This document shows, one piece after another, positions 24,933 to 34,188 of a DNA stretch of 64,000 nt. This DNA is from an uncultured Parabacteroides sp. GTDB lineage: Bacteria; Bacteroidota; Bacteroidia; Bacteroidales; Tannerellaceae. The stretch is taken from contig UQLN01000011.1 of NCBI GenBank assembly GCA_900541965.1, positions 1 to 64,000 on the forward strand. The letters run 5' to 3'. The stretch's first letter is position 1, and the number at the start of each line of letters is the position of its first letter. Made by a program: the position numbers and the translations under genes. The notes below the pieces were generated by a model, which worked only from the letters and a program-made list of their open reading frames with translations, did not search any database and was not told the DNA's origin.

Positions 24933-24989
24933 GAGAGGACTTACTGTTTTGTTAATAGGGTAGCTTTTTTGAAGTTATCTCAGGTATTT

Positions 24990-25445
24990 TTATTCTTCCA
25001 AGTATACATATTCCGGGATATTTTCTAAAAAACTGTAAGTTTGTTTTTCATAATCTATTTTGCAGCAGAAGTGGCGGAGTCCGTTACTTACTATCAGGTA
25101 TTTTACGCGTAGCACCATGTTATAACGTACTATCTGGTCGAATACGGCACTTGTTATGTTTATGGCAGGTGCTTTATATTCTACAATGGCCAGAGGGGTA
25201 AGGAATCGGTTATATATTATGGTGTCGCAGCGTTTTGATGTGTTGTTTAGTTTTACCTGGACTTCATTTGCAATAAGTTCTTTTGGATAACTCTTATTGG
25301 AAATCAGATAATTAACGAAATGTTGACGAACCCATTCTTCTGGAGTCAACGCAACATATTTCTTGCGAACCGGATCGAAAATGAAACGTTTCCCTTCTTT
25401 TTCGATTACTTTCGGTGTGTAAACAGGCAGGTTTAATGAGAGCAT
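24990..25445 (-). CDS. HsdR N-terminal-like PD-(D/E)XK domain protein
   Basis: A 151-aa protein with the domain found at the N-terminus of type I restriction R subunits (HSDR_N_2). CDTIIYN supplies the catalytic Asp and IVEYKAP the E-x-K of a PD-(D/E)XK nuclease core; QIVRYNMVLRVKYLIVSNG is the family's Q-x3-Y-type segment. There is no helicase part and no HsdM/HsdS nearby, so this is not a restriction system. From memory, stand-alone copies of this kind occur in many Bacteroidetes next to holA and AMP nucleosidase, as here. It is divergent from amn. A housekeeping nucleic-acid role is more likely than defence. Confidence 0.82.
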   Translation of the reverse strand: MLSLNLPVYTPKVIEKEGKRFIFDPVRKKYVALTPEEWVRQHFVNYLISNKSYPKELIANEVQVKLNNTSKRCDTIIYNRFLTPLAIVEYKAPAINITSAVFDQIVRYNMVLRVKYLIVSNGLRHFCCKIDYEKQTYSFLENIPEYVYLEE

Positions 25446-25498
25446 TTATTATATTTGTTGTTTTATTCTGCAAAAATAAACTTTCAAAGGGATGATTT

Positions 25499-26275
25499 AT
25501 GAAAACAAAGCAAGAAATTGTAGAAAACTGGTTACCTCGCTATACTGAGCGCAAGCTCGAAGACTTTGATAAATATATATTGCTGACAAATTTTACCAAG
25601 TATATAGAATTGTTTGCGAACCATTTCAATGTGCCGATTTTAGGTTTGAAAAATACGATGCCCAATGTTTCGGCAGGGGGGATTACTTTTATAAATTTTG
25701 GAATGGGGAGTGCGAATGCGGCAACTATAATGGATTTATTATCAGCAGTTAAGCCTAAAGCAGTCTTGTTTCTCGGGAAATGTGGGGGCCTTAAAAAAGT
25801 AAATCATTTAGGCGATTATGTCATGCCGATTGCTGCGATTCGTGGTGAAGGAACTTCGGATGAATATCTGCCTCCTGAAGTACCGTCGCTTCCTGCATTT
25901 TCTATGATGCGTGCTATTTCGTCTGCCATCCGTGACCGGGGAAAAGATTATTGGACCGGGACGATATATACAACTAACCGACGTGTCTGGGAATATGATA
26001 ATCATTTCAAAGAATATCTTGTTTCAACCCATGCAACAGGAATCGATATGGAGACAGCAACCTTGTTTACAGCAGGTTTTGCGAATGAAATCCCGACTGG
26101 AGCTTTGCTTATGATTTCAGACAAGCCTATGGAAGAAGATGGTGTTAAGACAGAAGCAAGTGATAAAGCTGTAACTAAAAATTTTGCCGAAGAGCATGTA
26201 ATGTTAGGAGTGGAAGCTTTGCGACAGATTATGGATGGAAAGAAAACAATCCGCCATATCCGTTTCAGTTGGTAA
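25499..26275 (+). CDS. amn: AMP nucleosidase
   Basis: A 258-aa nucleoside-phosphorylase-fold enzyme that hydrolyses AMP to adenine and ribose 5-phosphate. FINFGMGSANAATIMDLLSAVKPKAVLFLGKCGGL is the nucleoside-binding core. THATGIDMETATLFTAGFANEIPTGALLMISDKPM has the catalytic region. It is the short form lacking the N-terminal regulatory domain of the E. coli enzyme (about 484 aa), which is usual in Bacteroidetes. holA follows after 15 bp, so they form an operon. Confidence 0.92.
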   Translation: MKTKQEIVENWLPRYTERKLEDFDKYILLTNFTKYIELFANHFNVPILGLKNTMPNVSAGGITFINFGMGSANAATIMDLLSAVKPKAVLFLGKCGGLKKVNHLGDYVMPIAAIRGEGTSDEYLPPEVPSLPAFSMMRAISSAIRDRGKDYWTGTIYTTNRRVWEYDNHFKEYLVSTHATGIDMETATLFTAGFANEIPTGALLMISDKPMEEDGVKTEASDKAVTKNFAEEHVMLGVEALRQIMDGKKTIRHIRFSW

Positions 26276-26290
26276 TAAAACGAAGATTAT

Positions 26291-27313
26291 ATGGCTAAGA
26301 AAGAATATGTTTTTGAAGAAATCTACCGGGACATAAAAGCCAGGAAATTCGCTCCTGTCTATATTCTTATGGGGGAAGAGCCCTATTTTATAGATCAAAT
26401 CACCGATTTGCTGATTGAGAATGTATTGGAAGAATCAGAGCGGGATTTCAACCAGGTAATTATGTACGGTGCCGATACGAACGGTGCTTCAATTATCAAT
26501 GCCGCACGCCGGTTTCCTATGATGTCCGAATATCAGTTAGTTGTTGTTAGGGAAGCACAATTAATCAGGGATATAGAACTTCTTACGAATTATGTGAAAA
26601 ATCCGTTGAAGTCTACCGTCTTAGTGATAAACTACAAATATAAAACGTTGGACCGCCGGAAATCCTTGGCTGTAGCAGCGGATAAAACCGGAATTGTATT
26701 TGAATCAAAAAAGATACCGGATTATAAAATGCCAGGTTTTATTACCGCATTCTTGCAACAACGCTCCATAGGAATAGAGAATAAAGCCGCTCAAATGCTT
26801 TCTGATTACCTTGGAAACGATTTAAGCCGTTTAAGTAAGGAATTGGACAAGTTATCATTAATCCTGCCTGAAAACGCCCCAAAACGCGTCACACCTGAAT
26901 TAATCGAACAAAATATAGGCATAAGTAAGGAATATAATAATTTTGAGCTAATAAAAGCTCTGGCAGTTAAGGATGTTCTGAAAGCAAACCGTATCGCCCA
27001 ATATTTTGAGAAGAACCCGAAAAGCAATCCGATACAAATGACACTTCCTGTATTGTTCAACTATTTTTCTAACCTGCTGATTTGTTATTATACCAAGGAT
27101 CGCTCTGAAACAGGGTTGATGACTGCGCTTGGTCTGCGGGGTACTTTTCAGGTGAAAGATTATCAGACCGGCATGCGGAATTATTCTGCAATGAAAATCT
27201 TTAACCTGATAGGTGATATCAGGACCACGGATGCCCGGTCGAAGGGAGTCGGTAATACCTCCGTCCCAGATGCTGAACTTTTAAAAGAGTTACTTTATAA
27301 AATTTTACACTAA
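26291..27313 (+). CDS. holA: DNA polymerase III subunit delta
   Basis: A 340-aa clamp-loader subunit. YILMGEEPYFIDQITDLL at the N-terminus, RRFPMMSEYQLVVVREAQ, and LSRLSKELDKLSL are the recognisable family pieces. Delta opens the beta clamp during replication. It is followed by a long terminator hairpin. Length is normal. Confidence 0.93.
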   Translation: MAKKEYVFEEIYRDIKARKFAPVYILMGEEPYFIDQITDLLIENVLEESERDFNQVIMYGADTNGASIINAARRFPMMSEYQLVVVREAQLIRDIELLTNYVKNPLKSTVLVINYKYKTLDRRKSLAVAADKTGIVFESKKIPDYKMPGFITAFLQQRSIGIENKAAQMLSDYLGNDLSRLSKELDKLSLILPENAPKRVTPELIEQNIGISKEYNNFELIKALAVKDVLKANRIAQYFEKNPKSNPIQMTLPVLFNYFSNLLICYYTKDRSETGLMTALGLRGTFQVKDYQTGMRNYSAMKIFNLIGDIRTTDARSKGVGNTSVPDAELLKELLYKILH

Positions 27314-27352
27314 ACACTTCACAAAAGTATTTTTTACAAAAAGAATCGAGGT

Positions 27353-27410
27353 AAAAGCCATTTTTTTCTGGAACGTTCAAAAACAGGAACAGAAAAAAGT
27401 GGCTTTTCTT
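27353..27410 (+). terminator. Terminator of the amn-holA operon
   Basis: AAAAGCCA...TTCTG-type arm (from 27353) pairs with a near-complementary arm ending in GGCTTTT (to about 27406), with few mismatches and a T-rich tail, 40 bp after the holA stop. Confidence 0.75.
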
Positions 27411-27634
27411 TTTGTATTTCAGAAACTTATACGGATTTTTCCTCTCTGAGATTTTAATATTTTCATTCTTCTGTCCCTTTGTCCACAAATATCACAAAAA
27501 TACCGCAGAAAAGGGTAAGGTTAATACAAAAGTATACTTGTTACAAAAAGATACAGATTATAATAAGACATTCTGGCAGCTCTGTTGAGAGACATAAATA
27601 AAGTTTGGATATAATTGTATTCAAATAGGACGAG

Positions 27635-27735
27635 TTACAATTGTGTCTATACACACTTGTAATAAAAATCTGTTTGTGTGTCTATACAAATGTAATCGCA
27701 GTAAGAGTTTTACAATTGTATCAATACACATTACT
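27635..27735. repeat. Three degenerate palindromic repeats
   Basis: The first copy (27635-27662) is a 28-bp near-palindrome with the form TTACAAnTGTGTnTA and its inverse. Related copies lie at about 27671-27696 and 27709-27735; their TCTATA/TCAATA centres are 35 and 40 bp apart. The number, symmetry and position before a DNA-binding protein gene fit operator sites. Confidence 0.5.
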
Positions 27736-28166
27736 AATCTATCAAATAAAAATAGATTACATAGAGTCTCTATTTAAATTTATCTATTACTTTTCTATGA
27801 ACCAATCATTTGTTCGCTATTATTAATGAAATACATTAATGCATTCATCACATTTGTGTACAAAACTAAGTTAAATCATAAATATCAGCTCTTTGTTTTA
27901 TATATAATCGCTGGTTAATCATATAGTTATGAAGAACAGGTAAAGTTTAGCTTAAATGGTATTTTCTTGTGAAATATAGAAATAACATTCGTGTATTATA
28001 CAAAACTGAACTGCATGATACAAATGTATTCGTTTATGTTTATAAAAATAAATTGTACATTTGGAAATTATAGTTTATATTTGTGTCGTGATTGATTTGT
28101 GTACATTCTTATTTGTAAACAGTCACAATGGCAGTATTTTTATAAACAATATGAAGATATACAAGA

Positions 28167-28616
28167 ATGAGAGAACGTATTAAGATGGTTATGGACCGGG
28201 AAGGACTTACTCCTGCTAAATTTGCAGAAGAAATCGGTATTCAACGTTCAGCCATGTCACATATCATGAACGGAAGAAATAATCCGAGCTTGGATGTACT
28301 TGTTAAGATTCTTGAACGGTTCACTTATGTGGATTCCGACTGGTTATTGTTTGGAAAAGGCAACATGATACGCAATCTGATACAAAATGAGCCGGATTTG
28401 TTTACAAATACGCCCATAAATCCGCCCGAGGTACAGGTTGTTCCCGAAAATCGCAAGGAAATTAGGGTTGACACACCTGAAAACGGCGTAAAACAGCCTG
28501 TAATTGAGCGAATTATACGGGAAGAAAAGCCTTCCAGAAATGTGAGCAAAATAATGATTTTTTATTCCGATAATACCTTTGATACTTTCGTCCCCGAAAA
28601 AAACAAGAAAGAATAA
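28167..28616 (+). CDS. XRE-family helix-turn-helix regulator
   Basis: A 149-aa DNA-binding protein. Residues 1-60 form a Cro/CI-type HTH: GLTPAKFAEEIGIQRSAMSHIMNGRNNPSLDVLVKILE covers helices 2-4. A Pro/Glu-rich linker follows and a C-terminal strand region (VSKIMIFYSDNTFDTFV) may dimerise. It precedes pyrK-pyrD by 62 bp, an arrangement I believe is common in Bacteroidales. A long AT-rich gap with palindromes lies upstream, and a palindrome overlaps the pyrK promoter, so autoregulation and pyr control are both plausible. Its target is not established. Confidence 0.85.
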   Translation: MRERIKMVMDREGLTPAKFAEEIGIQRSAMSHIMNGRNNPSLDVLVKILERFTYVDSDWLLFGKGNMIRNLIQNEPDLFTNTPINPPEVQVVPENRKEIRVDTPENGVKQPVIERIIREEKPSRNVSKIMIFYSDNTFDTFVPEKNKKE

Positions 28617-28620
28617 GCCC

Positions 28621-28653
28621 TGTTGGTAAAATACCAACATTCATGTATCTTTG
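28621..28653 (+). promoter_or_regulatory. pyrK promoter overlapped by a palindromic operator
   Basis: TTG (28623-28625), 20 bp, TATCTTTG (28646-28653) is a good -33/-7 pair. TGTTGGTA (28621-28628) and TACCAACA (28632-28639) form a perfect 8-bp inverted repeat over the -33 box and spacer, a place where a bound repressor would block the polymerase. Confidence 0.65.
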
Positions 28654-28678
28654 CATGGAAATAGAGTAATCATATTAT

Positions 28679-29455
28679 ATGAAAAAGTACATGTTAGACA
28701 TGAAGGTGACTGAAAACAGCCGCCTGCATAAAAATTACTGCCTGCTGAAGCTAACATCCGACGAGGCTCTCCCCGATATGCAACCTGGACAGTTTGTTGA
28801 AGTCCGTGTGGATAATTCTCCTACAACATTCCTGCGCCGCCCTATCTCTATTAATTATGTAGATAAGGCAACCAATGAATTGTGGCTGCTTATCCAGTTG
28901 GTTGGCGATGGTACACGCCGGATGGCTGAATATAGACCGGGTGACACTGTAAATATTATGTTGCCTTTGGGTAATGGCTTTACTGTTCCGTCTCAGAAAG
29001 AACAAAAATTATTGCTGATTGGCGGAGGTGTCGGTACGGCTCCGATGCTATATTTGGGAGCCATACTGAAAAACGCAGGTTTCAATCCCACTTTCCTGTT
29101 GGGTGCACGTTCAAAAGATGATGTGCTGCAACTGGAAGAATTCAAGAAATTCGGAACTGTATATATCACTACTGAAGACGGCTCTTTGGGTGAAAAAGGA
29201 TATGTAACCAATCATACGATCTTGAAAGAGACTCATTTTGACCAGATTTACACTTGTGGTCCGAAGCCGATGATGGTTGCCGTTGCTAAATATGCGGCAT
29301 CTGCCTCTATCTCATGTGAGGTTTCCCTTGAAAATACAATGGCTTGCGGTATCGGAGCTTGTTTGTGTTGTGTGGAAAAAACAGTAGATGGTCACATCTG
29401 CGTATGTACTGAAGGACCCGTATTTAATATAGATAAATTGACATGGCTGAATTAA
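28679..29455 (+). CDS. pyrK: Dihydroorotate dehydrogenase electron-transfer subunit
   Basis: A 258-aa FAD and 2Fe-2S protein that passes electrons from dihydroorotate oxidation in PyrD to NAD+. [13 protein letters not shown] binds [17 protein letters not shown] the nucleotide, and CGPKPMM is the NAD site. The C-terminal cluster has CGIGACLCC with ENTMACG before it and CVCTEGPVF after it. The stop overlaps the pyrD start by 13 bp, so the subunits are coupled. Confidence 0.94.
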   Translation: MKKYMLDMKVTENSRLHKNYCLLKLTSDEALPDMQPGQFVEVRVDNSPTTFLRRPISINYVDKATNELWLLIQLVGDGTRRMAEYRPGDTVNIMLPLGNGFTVPSQKEQKLLLIGGGVGTAPMLYLGAILKNAGFNPTFLLGARSKDDVLQLEEFKKFGTVYITTEDGSLGEKGYVTNHTILKETHFDQIYTCGPKPMMVAVAKYAASASISCEVSLENTMACGIGACLCCVEKTVDGHICVCTEGPVFNIDKLTWLN

Positions 29456-30354
29456 ATGTAAACATAGGAAACTTGCAGTTAAAGAACCCGGTTATGACAG
29501 CATCGGGTACTTTCGGATATGGAATTGAATATTCTGACTTTATGGATATTTCCCGTTTGGGCGGTATCTTCGTAAAAGGAACGACTATCCAGCCACGGGA
29601 AGGGAACTTGTATCCCCGTATGGCGGAGACTCCTTCCGGAATGTTGAATGCTGTTGGATTACAAAATAAAGGTGCAGCCTATTTCGCTGAACATATCTAT
29701 CCGGAAATCAAGGATATTGATACAAATATGATAGTGAATGTAAGCGGTTCTTCTGTAGAAACTTACGTTGAATGTGCCGAAAAGATTGCTGCATTGGATA
29801 AAATTCCGGCTATCGAACTGAACATCTCCTGTCCGAATGTGAAACAAGGCGGTATGGCCTTTGGTGTGACTACTTGTGGAGCTTCCGAAGTAGTAAAAGC
29901 TGTTCGTAAAGTATATCCTAAAACACTTATTGTAAAGCTTTCCCCTAATGTAACAGATATTACCGAGATCGCAAGAGCAGTGGAAGCCGAAGGTGCAGAC
30001 TCTGTATCTCTTATTAATACAATGTTAGGTATGGCTATCGATGCAGAGAAACGTAAACCTGTATTATCTACAATAACCGGCGGTTTGTCGGGACCTTGTG
30101 TAAAACCGGTAGCGTTGCGTATGGTATGGCAGACCTATAAAGCAGTGAAGATTCCTATCATCGGTTTGGGGGGGATTTCCAATTGGAAGGATGCAGTGGA
30201 ATTTATGTTAGCGGGTGCAACTGCTATCCAGATTGGTACATACAACTTTATTGATCCGGCAGTCGGCATTACAGTGATTGACGGAATGAATGAATATTGT
30301 GACCGTCATGGATTTAAGAGTGTAAAAGAACTGATAGGAGCACTTGATGCTTGA
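29443..30354 (+). CDS. pyrD: Dihydroorotate dehydrogenase, class 1B catalytic subunit
   Basis: A 303-aa FMN TIM-barrel enzyme oxidising dihydroorotate to orotate in pyrimidine synthesis. [17 protein letters not shown] has the class 1 active-site Cys region (here the base is in the SCPNVK loop and TCGA follows), [11 protein letters not shown], and [26 protein letters not shown] binds FMN phosphate. It is the 1B type because a PyrK partner is encoded with it. A perfect terminator follows. Confidence 0.94.
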   Translation: MAELNVNIGNLQLKNPVMTASGTFGYGIEYSDFMDISRLGGIFVKGTTIQPREGNLYPRMAETPSGMLNAVGLQNKGAAYFAEHIYPEIKDIDTNMIVNVSGSSVETYVECAEKIAALDKIPAIELNISCPNVKQGGMAFGVTTCGASEVVKAVRKVYPKTLIVKLSPNVTDITEIARAVEAEGADSVSLINTMLGMAIDAEKRKPVLSTITGGLSGPCVKPVALRMVWQTYKAVKIPIIGLGGISNWKDAVEFMLAGATAIQIGTYNFIDPAVGITVIDGMNEYCDRHGFKSVKELIGALDA

Positions 30355-30379
30355 TTGAAGACATATTTCATCTATATTT

Positions 30380-30422
30380 AAAGAAAAAAGGTATCTACAA
30401 ACGTAGATGCCTTTTTTCTTTT
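30380..30422 (+). terminator. Terminator of pyrKD
   Basis: An A-rich arm ending GGTATCTAC pairs with GTAGATGCC followed by a T run (one mismatch, 4-nt loop), 26 bp after the pyrD stop. Confidence 0.85.
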
Positions 30423-30435
30423 GTTAAGAGTTATG

Positions 30436-30465
30436 TTGGCATTTTAGATAAATATTCTATCTTTG
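30436..30465 (+). promoter_or_regulatory. Promoter of the GH36 gene
   Basis: TTG (30436-30438), 19 bp, TATCTTTG (30458-30465). The leader to the ATG would be about 110 nt. Confidence 0.6.
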
Positions 30466-30584
30466 TTTGCATATTTGTATTGGAATACCATGAATTTACT
30501 GAGTAGTTCAGTAATTTACTAATTGAAAAATATCGTGTTACCTATAAAATCAAGAAAATCTAACATTATTAATTAAACAAGAAC

Positions 30585-32741
30585 ATGAAAATCAGACACA
30601 TCCTATTCGTGTGCATGGTTGCATTTACTACTGTGTTTCATGCAAGTGCTAAAACAATCATTCCGATCACAACAGACAATATCAGCCTTATCTATAAGGT
30701 AGATGAAGCCAATGGTCGGTTGTATCAATCTTATTTAGGACAAAAGTTATCTTTTAGCTCAGACATCGACCAGTTGCCATTAGGAAGAGAAGCCTATTTG
30801 ACACATGGTATGGAAGACTATTTTGAGCCGGCGATCCGTGTCCTTCACAATGATGGTAACCCCTCTTTATTGCTAAAGTACGTATCCCATGAAACAAAAC
30901 AGATGCAACCGGGTGCCAATGAAACTGTAATTATCCTGCGTGATGAAGTTTATCCGGTAGAAGTAAAATTACATTTCATTGCCTATCCGAAGGAAAACAT
31001 CATTAAGGAATATGCCGAAATATCCCATAATGAGAAGAAGCCTGTTACATTATATAATTATGCGTCTTCCTTACTTCACCTGAACAGTGACAAATATTAT
31101 CTCACTGAGTTTGCCGGAGATTGGGCACACGAAGTAAATATGAGAGAAAGCGAACTTTCTTTCGGCAAGAAGATATTGGATACAAAATTAGGTAGCCGTG
31201 CCAATATGTTCTGTTCCCCATTCTTTCTACTTGCTCTTGATGAAAAAGCGGAGGAAAATTCCGGAGAAGTATTGTTCGGAACCATCGGATGGACAGGCAA
31301 CTATCGTTTTACTTTTGAGGTAGATAATTTGAACGGCCTGCGTATCCTTTCCGGTATTAATCCATATGCTTCGGAGTATACATTGAAACCGGGTGTTGTA
31401 TTCCGTACACCTGAATTTATCTTTACCTACAGTTCGGAAGGAAAAGGAAAAGCGAGCCGTGACTTCCACCGTTGGGCTCGCAAGTATCAACTAAAAGACG
31501 GCGAGAAATCCCGTATGACTTTATTGAATAACTGGGAAGCTACTTATTTTGATTTCAATGAAGATAAACTGGTGGAAATCATGGGAGAAGCAGCAGACTT
31601 AGGTGTCGATATGTTTTTGCTTGATGATGGCTGGTTTGCCAATAAATATCCCCGTAGCAGCGACCATCAAGGATTGGGAGACTGGACGGAAACCGTTACA
31701 AAATTGCCAAACGGTATTGGCAAACTGGTGAAAGAAGCAACCGATAAAGGCATAAAATTCGGTCTTTGGATTGAGCCTGAAATGGTAAACCCGAAGAGTG
31801 AACTGTATGAGAAACATATGGACTGGGTGATTCATCTGCCTAACCGCGATGAATATTATTTCAGAAACCAGATGGTTCTCGATCTGAGCAATCCGGAAGT
31901 ACAGGATTATGTATATGGTGTTGTCGATGGGTTGATGACGAAATATCCGGGCATTGCATACTTTAAATGGGATTGCAACAGTCCGATTACCAATATCTAC
32001 TCTGCTTATCTGAAAGACAAGCAATCTCATCTTTATATAGAATATGTACGCGGATTATATAGCGTATTGGAACGAATCAAGGCTAAATATCCCAATCTGC
32101 CAATGATGCTTTGCTCCGGTGGTGGTGGACGTTCTGATTATGAAGCATTGAAGTATTTTACTGAATTTTGGCCAAGTGATAATACCGATCCGGTAGAACG
32201 TCTTTTTATCCAGTGGGGATTCTCTCATTTCTTCCCGGTAAAGAGTATGGCAGCACATGTTACCAGCTGGGGTAAGCAGCCGGTTAAATTCCGTACGGAT
32301 GTTGCTATGATGTGTAAATTAGGATTCGATATTCGTTTACATGAAATGGAACCTGCTGATTTACAATATTGCAAGGAGGCTGTTGCCAACTTCAAACGTC
32401 TTTCTTATGTGATTCTGGATGGCGACCAGTATCGTTTGAAATCTCCATACGAAAGCGATCATGCAGCCTTCCTGTATGCCAATGAGACGCAAAGTAAAGC
32501 AGTCCTTTTCGCTTTCGATATCCATCCTCGTTATGCGGAAATGCTTCAACCGCTCCGTTTGCAGGGGCTGAAAAAAGATGCCCGGTATGAGTTGAAGGAG
32601 ATTAACCTGGTTCCAGGAACAAAATCAAGAATGCCCGGTACAATGACTTATTCCGGAGAATACCTGATGAAGGTTGGTATTCCTGTTTTCTCAAGCCGTC
32701 ATACGGTTAGTCATGTAATAGAAATTACGGAAGTAAGGTAA
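30585..32741 (+). CDS. GH36 alpha-galactosidase, secreted
   Basis: A 718-aa glycoside hydrolase of family 36 with a signal peptide (cut near HASA-KTI). It removes terminal alpha-galactose, for example from raffinose-type sugars or galactomannan. LLDDGWFANKYP, GLWIEPEMVNPKSELYEKHMDW, YFKWDCN (nucleophile Asp463) and WPSDNTD (acid/base Asp532) are the family's catalytic-barrel motifs; CSGGGGRSDY binds substrate. The N-terminal beta-sandwich covers about residues 25-280. It stands alone between two terminators, with its own promoter and no SusCD partner. No lipobox, so periplasmic. Confidence 0.93.
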   Translation: MKIRHILFVCMVAFTTVFHASAKTIIPITTDNISLIYKVDEANGRLYQSYLGQKLSFSSDIDQLPLGREAYLTHGMEDYFEPAIRVLHNDGNPSLLLKYVSHETKQMQPGANETVIILRDEVYPVEVKLHFIAYPKENIIKEYAEISHNEKKPVTLYNYASSLLHLNSDKYYLTEFAGDWAHEVNMRESELSFGKKILDTKLGSRANMFCSPFFLLALDEKAEENSGEVLFGTIGWTGNYRFTFEVDNLNGLRILSGINPYASEYTLKPGVVFRTPEFIFTYSSEGKGKASRDFHRWARKYQLKDGEKSRMTLLNNWEATYFDFNEDKLVEIMGEAADLGVDMFLLDDGWFANKYPRSSDHQGLGDWTETVTKLPNGIGKLVKEATDKGIKFGLWIEPEMVNPKSELYEKHMDWVIHLPNRDEYYFRNQMVLDLSNPEVQDYVYGVVDGLMTKYPGIAYFKWDCNSPITNIYSAYLKDKQSHLYIEYVRGLYSVLERIKAKYPNLPMMLCSGGGGRSDYEALKYFTEFWPSDNTDPVERLFIQWGFSHFFPVKSMAAHVTSWGKQPVKFRTDVAMMCKLGFDIRLHEMEPADLQYCKEAVANFKRLSYVILDGDQYRLKSPYESDHAAFLYANETQSKAVLFAFDIHPRYAEMLQPLRLQGLKKDARYELKEINLVPGTKSRMPGTMTYSGEYLMKVGIPVFSSRHTVSHVIEITEVR

Positions 32742-32762
32742 GAAATAATTCATTTAAAGGAA

Positions 32763-32796
32763 AAGAAGGGCTTGCCTGGCAAGCCCTTCTTTTTTA
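32763..32796 (+). terminator. Terminator of the GH36 gene
   Basis: A perfect 14-bp stem (32763-32776 with 32778-32791) with the tip unpaired, followed by a T run. Confidence 0.9.
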
Positions 32797-32875
32797 TTGT
32801 ATAACTGACTACTATTGTAGCGATTTATACGAGATGAAAATGAAATGAAAGAAAGTCATATGTCCAATAAATATA

Positions 32876-32883
32876 TACATTTG
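32876..32883 (+). promoter_or_regulatory. -7 box of the mgtC-like gene
   Basis: TACATTTG fits TAnnTTTG; a leader of about 95 nt would follow. No clear -33 box. Confidence 0.4.
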
Positions 32884-32980
32884 CGTATAAAACCATATAT
32901 TTTCTGAACGCGAGGCATATGTCTTTTGTTTTTAAAGTATATAGGGATTGAAAAAACGAACTGAATAATATAGTTGAGCT

Positions 32981-33691
32981 ATGTATATAATTGAACATCT
33001 GAGTGAAATATTAGAGAGCACCACAATAACCCCGTATACGGCGGGGATAAGGTTAGCCTTCAGTTTTTTTCTTGGTGCTATTGTAGGTATTGAACGCCAG
33101 TTCAGGAGACGGGAAGCAGGGATGCGTACGTTTACCCTGATATGTATGGGTTCGACTGCCGCTATGTTGATTTCCATCTGGATACCTCAAATATATCCAA
33201 ACTTTCTGAATGGAGACCCCGGACGTATTGCAGCCCAGGTTCTTACTGGTATCGGTTTCTTGGGTGCCGGAGCGATTATGCAAAGCCACGGAAGTATTCA
33301 CGGGCTGACAACCGCTGCCTGTATCTGGGTAATGGCTGTTATAGGGTTGGGGGTAGGTGCCGGCATGTATTTGCCTGCTATATTGGCTACTCTGCTGACT
33401 TTATTTATATTGATAAGCTTGGAAAGACTGGAAAAACGAATGTTCCTGAACGGGGTGAACAAGATACTTACGATTACCTGTTCGACAGCTACCCCTGATT
33501 TGAAAATGGTTCGTAAAATATTGGAGAACAGGAGTATTTATATTGTAAGCGTATCCTTTGAATCACTATATGAACAGGATAAGGCCATTATAACCTATAA
33601 AGTAAATGTGAAGGCACAATCCTCGTATACAAGTTTATTCAGCGATATAAAAAGCCTGGGATATGTAACGCAAATCAGATTGATAGCCTGA
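32981..33691 (+). CDS. MgtC/SapB family membrane protein
   Basis: A 236-aa inner-membrane protein. Four or five helices cover residues 20-150, with the family signatures GAIVGIERQFRRREAGMRTFTLICMGSTAAM and GIGFLGAGAIMQ.....GLTTAACIW. The C-terminal about 80 residues form an ACT-like soluble domain. MgtC proteins help growth at low Mg2+ and modulate F-type ATP synthase in pathogens; many environmental and gut homologues have no assigned role. Single gene, convergent with the next one only 4 bp away. Confidence 0.88.
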   Translation: MYIIEHLSEILESTTITPYTAGIRLAFSFFLGAIVGIERQFRRREAGMRTFTLICMGSTAAMLISIWIPQIYPNFLNGDPGRIAAQVLTGIGFLGAGAIMQSHGSIHGLTTAACIWVMAVIGLGVGAGMYLPAILATLLTLFILISLERLEKRMFLNGVNKILTITCSTATPDLKMVRKILENRSIYIVSVSFESLYEQDKAIITYKVNVKAQSSYTSLFSDIKSLGYVTQIRLIA

Positions 33692-33695
33692 ACTA

Positions 33696-34166
33696 TCAAT
33701 CCAATTCACCATTCAGCATTTTTCCTGCTATGCGTGCGGCGTCTTCTACAAACCTTGCACAAGGGCGCCGGGCATAATATTCTTTTGTACGGATTTCCGG
33801 AGCCGGAGAATTATCAGTCTTTACTGACTTCAAAAGATTCCGGCATATAATTGTTTCGTTCTTTTCTTTAAACATCTCCGCCATTTGCTGCACAATGCCA
33901 TAATTTTTTTTGCGGGCTTCCTGGTCTTGCGGGTCCATCACAGGATACTTGAAACCTGCCAGCATAGCCATTGCACTGACTGTTCCGCAGACTTCGCGCA
34001 TACGTCCTAATCCTCCGCCGAAAGAAACAGACATCTTTTTAGCTACATCCAAATCCATTTCAAAAACGTCACTATAGGCAAGGAATACTGATTGGGCGCA
34101 ATTGTAACCCGATTCAAAATTATGGACCGCCTGGTTTACGCGGTCCTCCAAATCAAATTTCTTCAT
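33696..34166 (-). CDS. C_GCAxxG_C_C family putative redox protein
   Basis: A 156-aa protein of the family named after its cysteine pattern. YNCAQSVFLAY carries the first conserved Cys, SFGGGLGRMREVCGTVSAMAMLAG the glycine-rich loop and second Cys, IICRNLL the third and RRPCARFVEDAA the fourth. Members are thought to bind an iron-sulfur cluster or to be redox active, often near electron-transfer or formate/arsenate genes. It is followed on the same strand (upstream) by the Dabb gene after 22 bp; the pair plus serB probably form one minus-strand operon. Confidence 0.85.
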   Translation of the reverse strand: MKKFDLEDRVNQAVHNFESGYNCAQSVFLAYSDVFEMDLDVAKKMSVSFGGGLGRMREVCGTVSAMAMLAGFKYPVMDPQDQEARKKNYGIVQQMAEMFKEKNETIICRNLLKSVKTDNSPAPEIRTKEYYARRPCARFVEDAARIAGKMLNGELD

Positions 34167-34188
34167 AATATAATAGAGTTCCTGTTTT

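Larger units (their letters stand above)
27314..28166. other. AT-rich intergenic region with palindromes
   Basis: An 853-bp gap, very AT rich. After the holA terminator it holds three related palindromic repeats (27635-27735) and further TACAA/TTGTA words up to the regulator gene, for example TTTGTGTACAAA (27854-27865). The only open frame (about 60 codons from 27641) runs over the repeats and has no protein character. The stretch reads as a control region for the downstream XRE gene. Confidence 0.55.

Noticed and set aside
24990..25445. A restriction-modification system
   Set aside because: Only the HsdR N-terminal domain is present, with no motor, methylase or specificity gene, and the neighbours are housekeeping genes.
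27635..27735. Short repeats as a CRISPR array
   Set aside because: Only three diverged copies, each palindromic itself, with spacing of 35 and 40 bp measured centre to centre, leaving almost no spacer; no cas genes.
27641..27826. A 61-codon plus-strand frame between holA and the XRE gene
   Set aside because: It reads across the palindromic repeats and has a biased AT-rich composition; no promoter or family.
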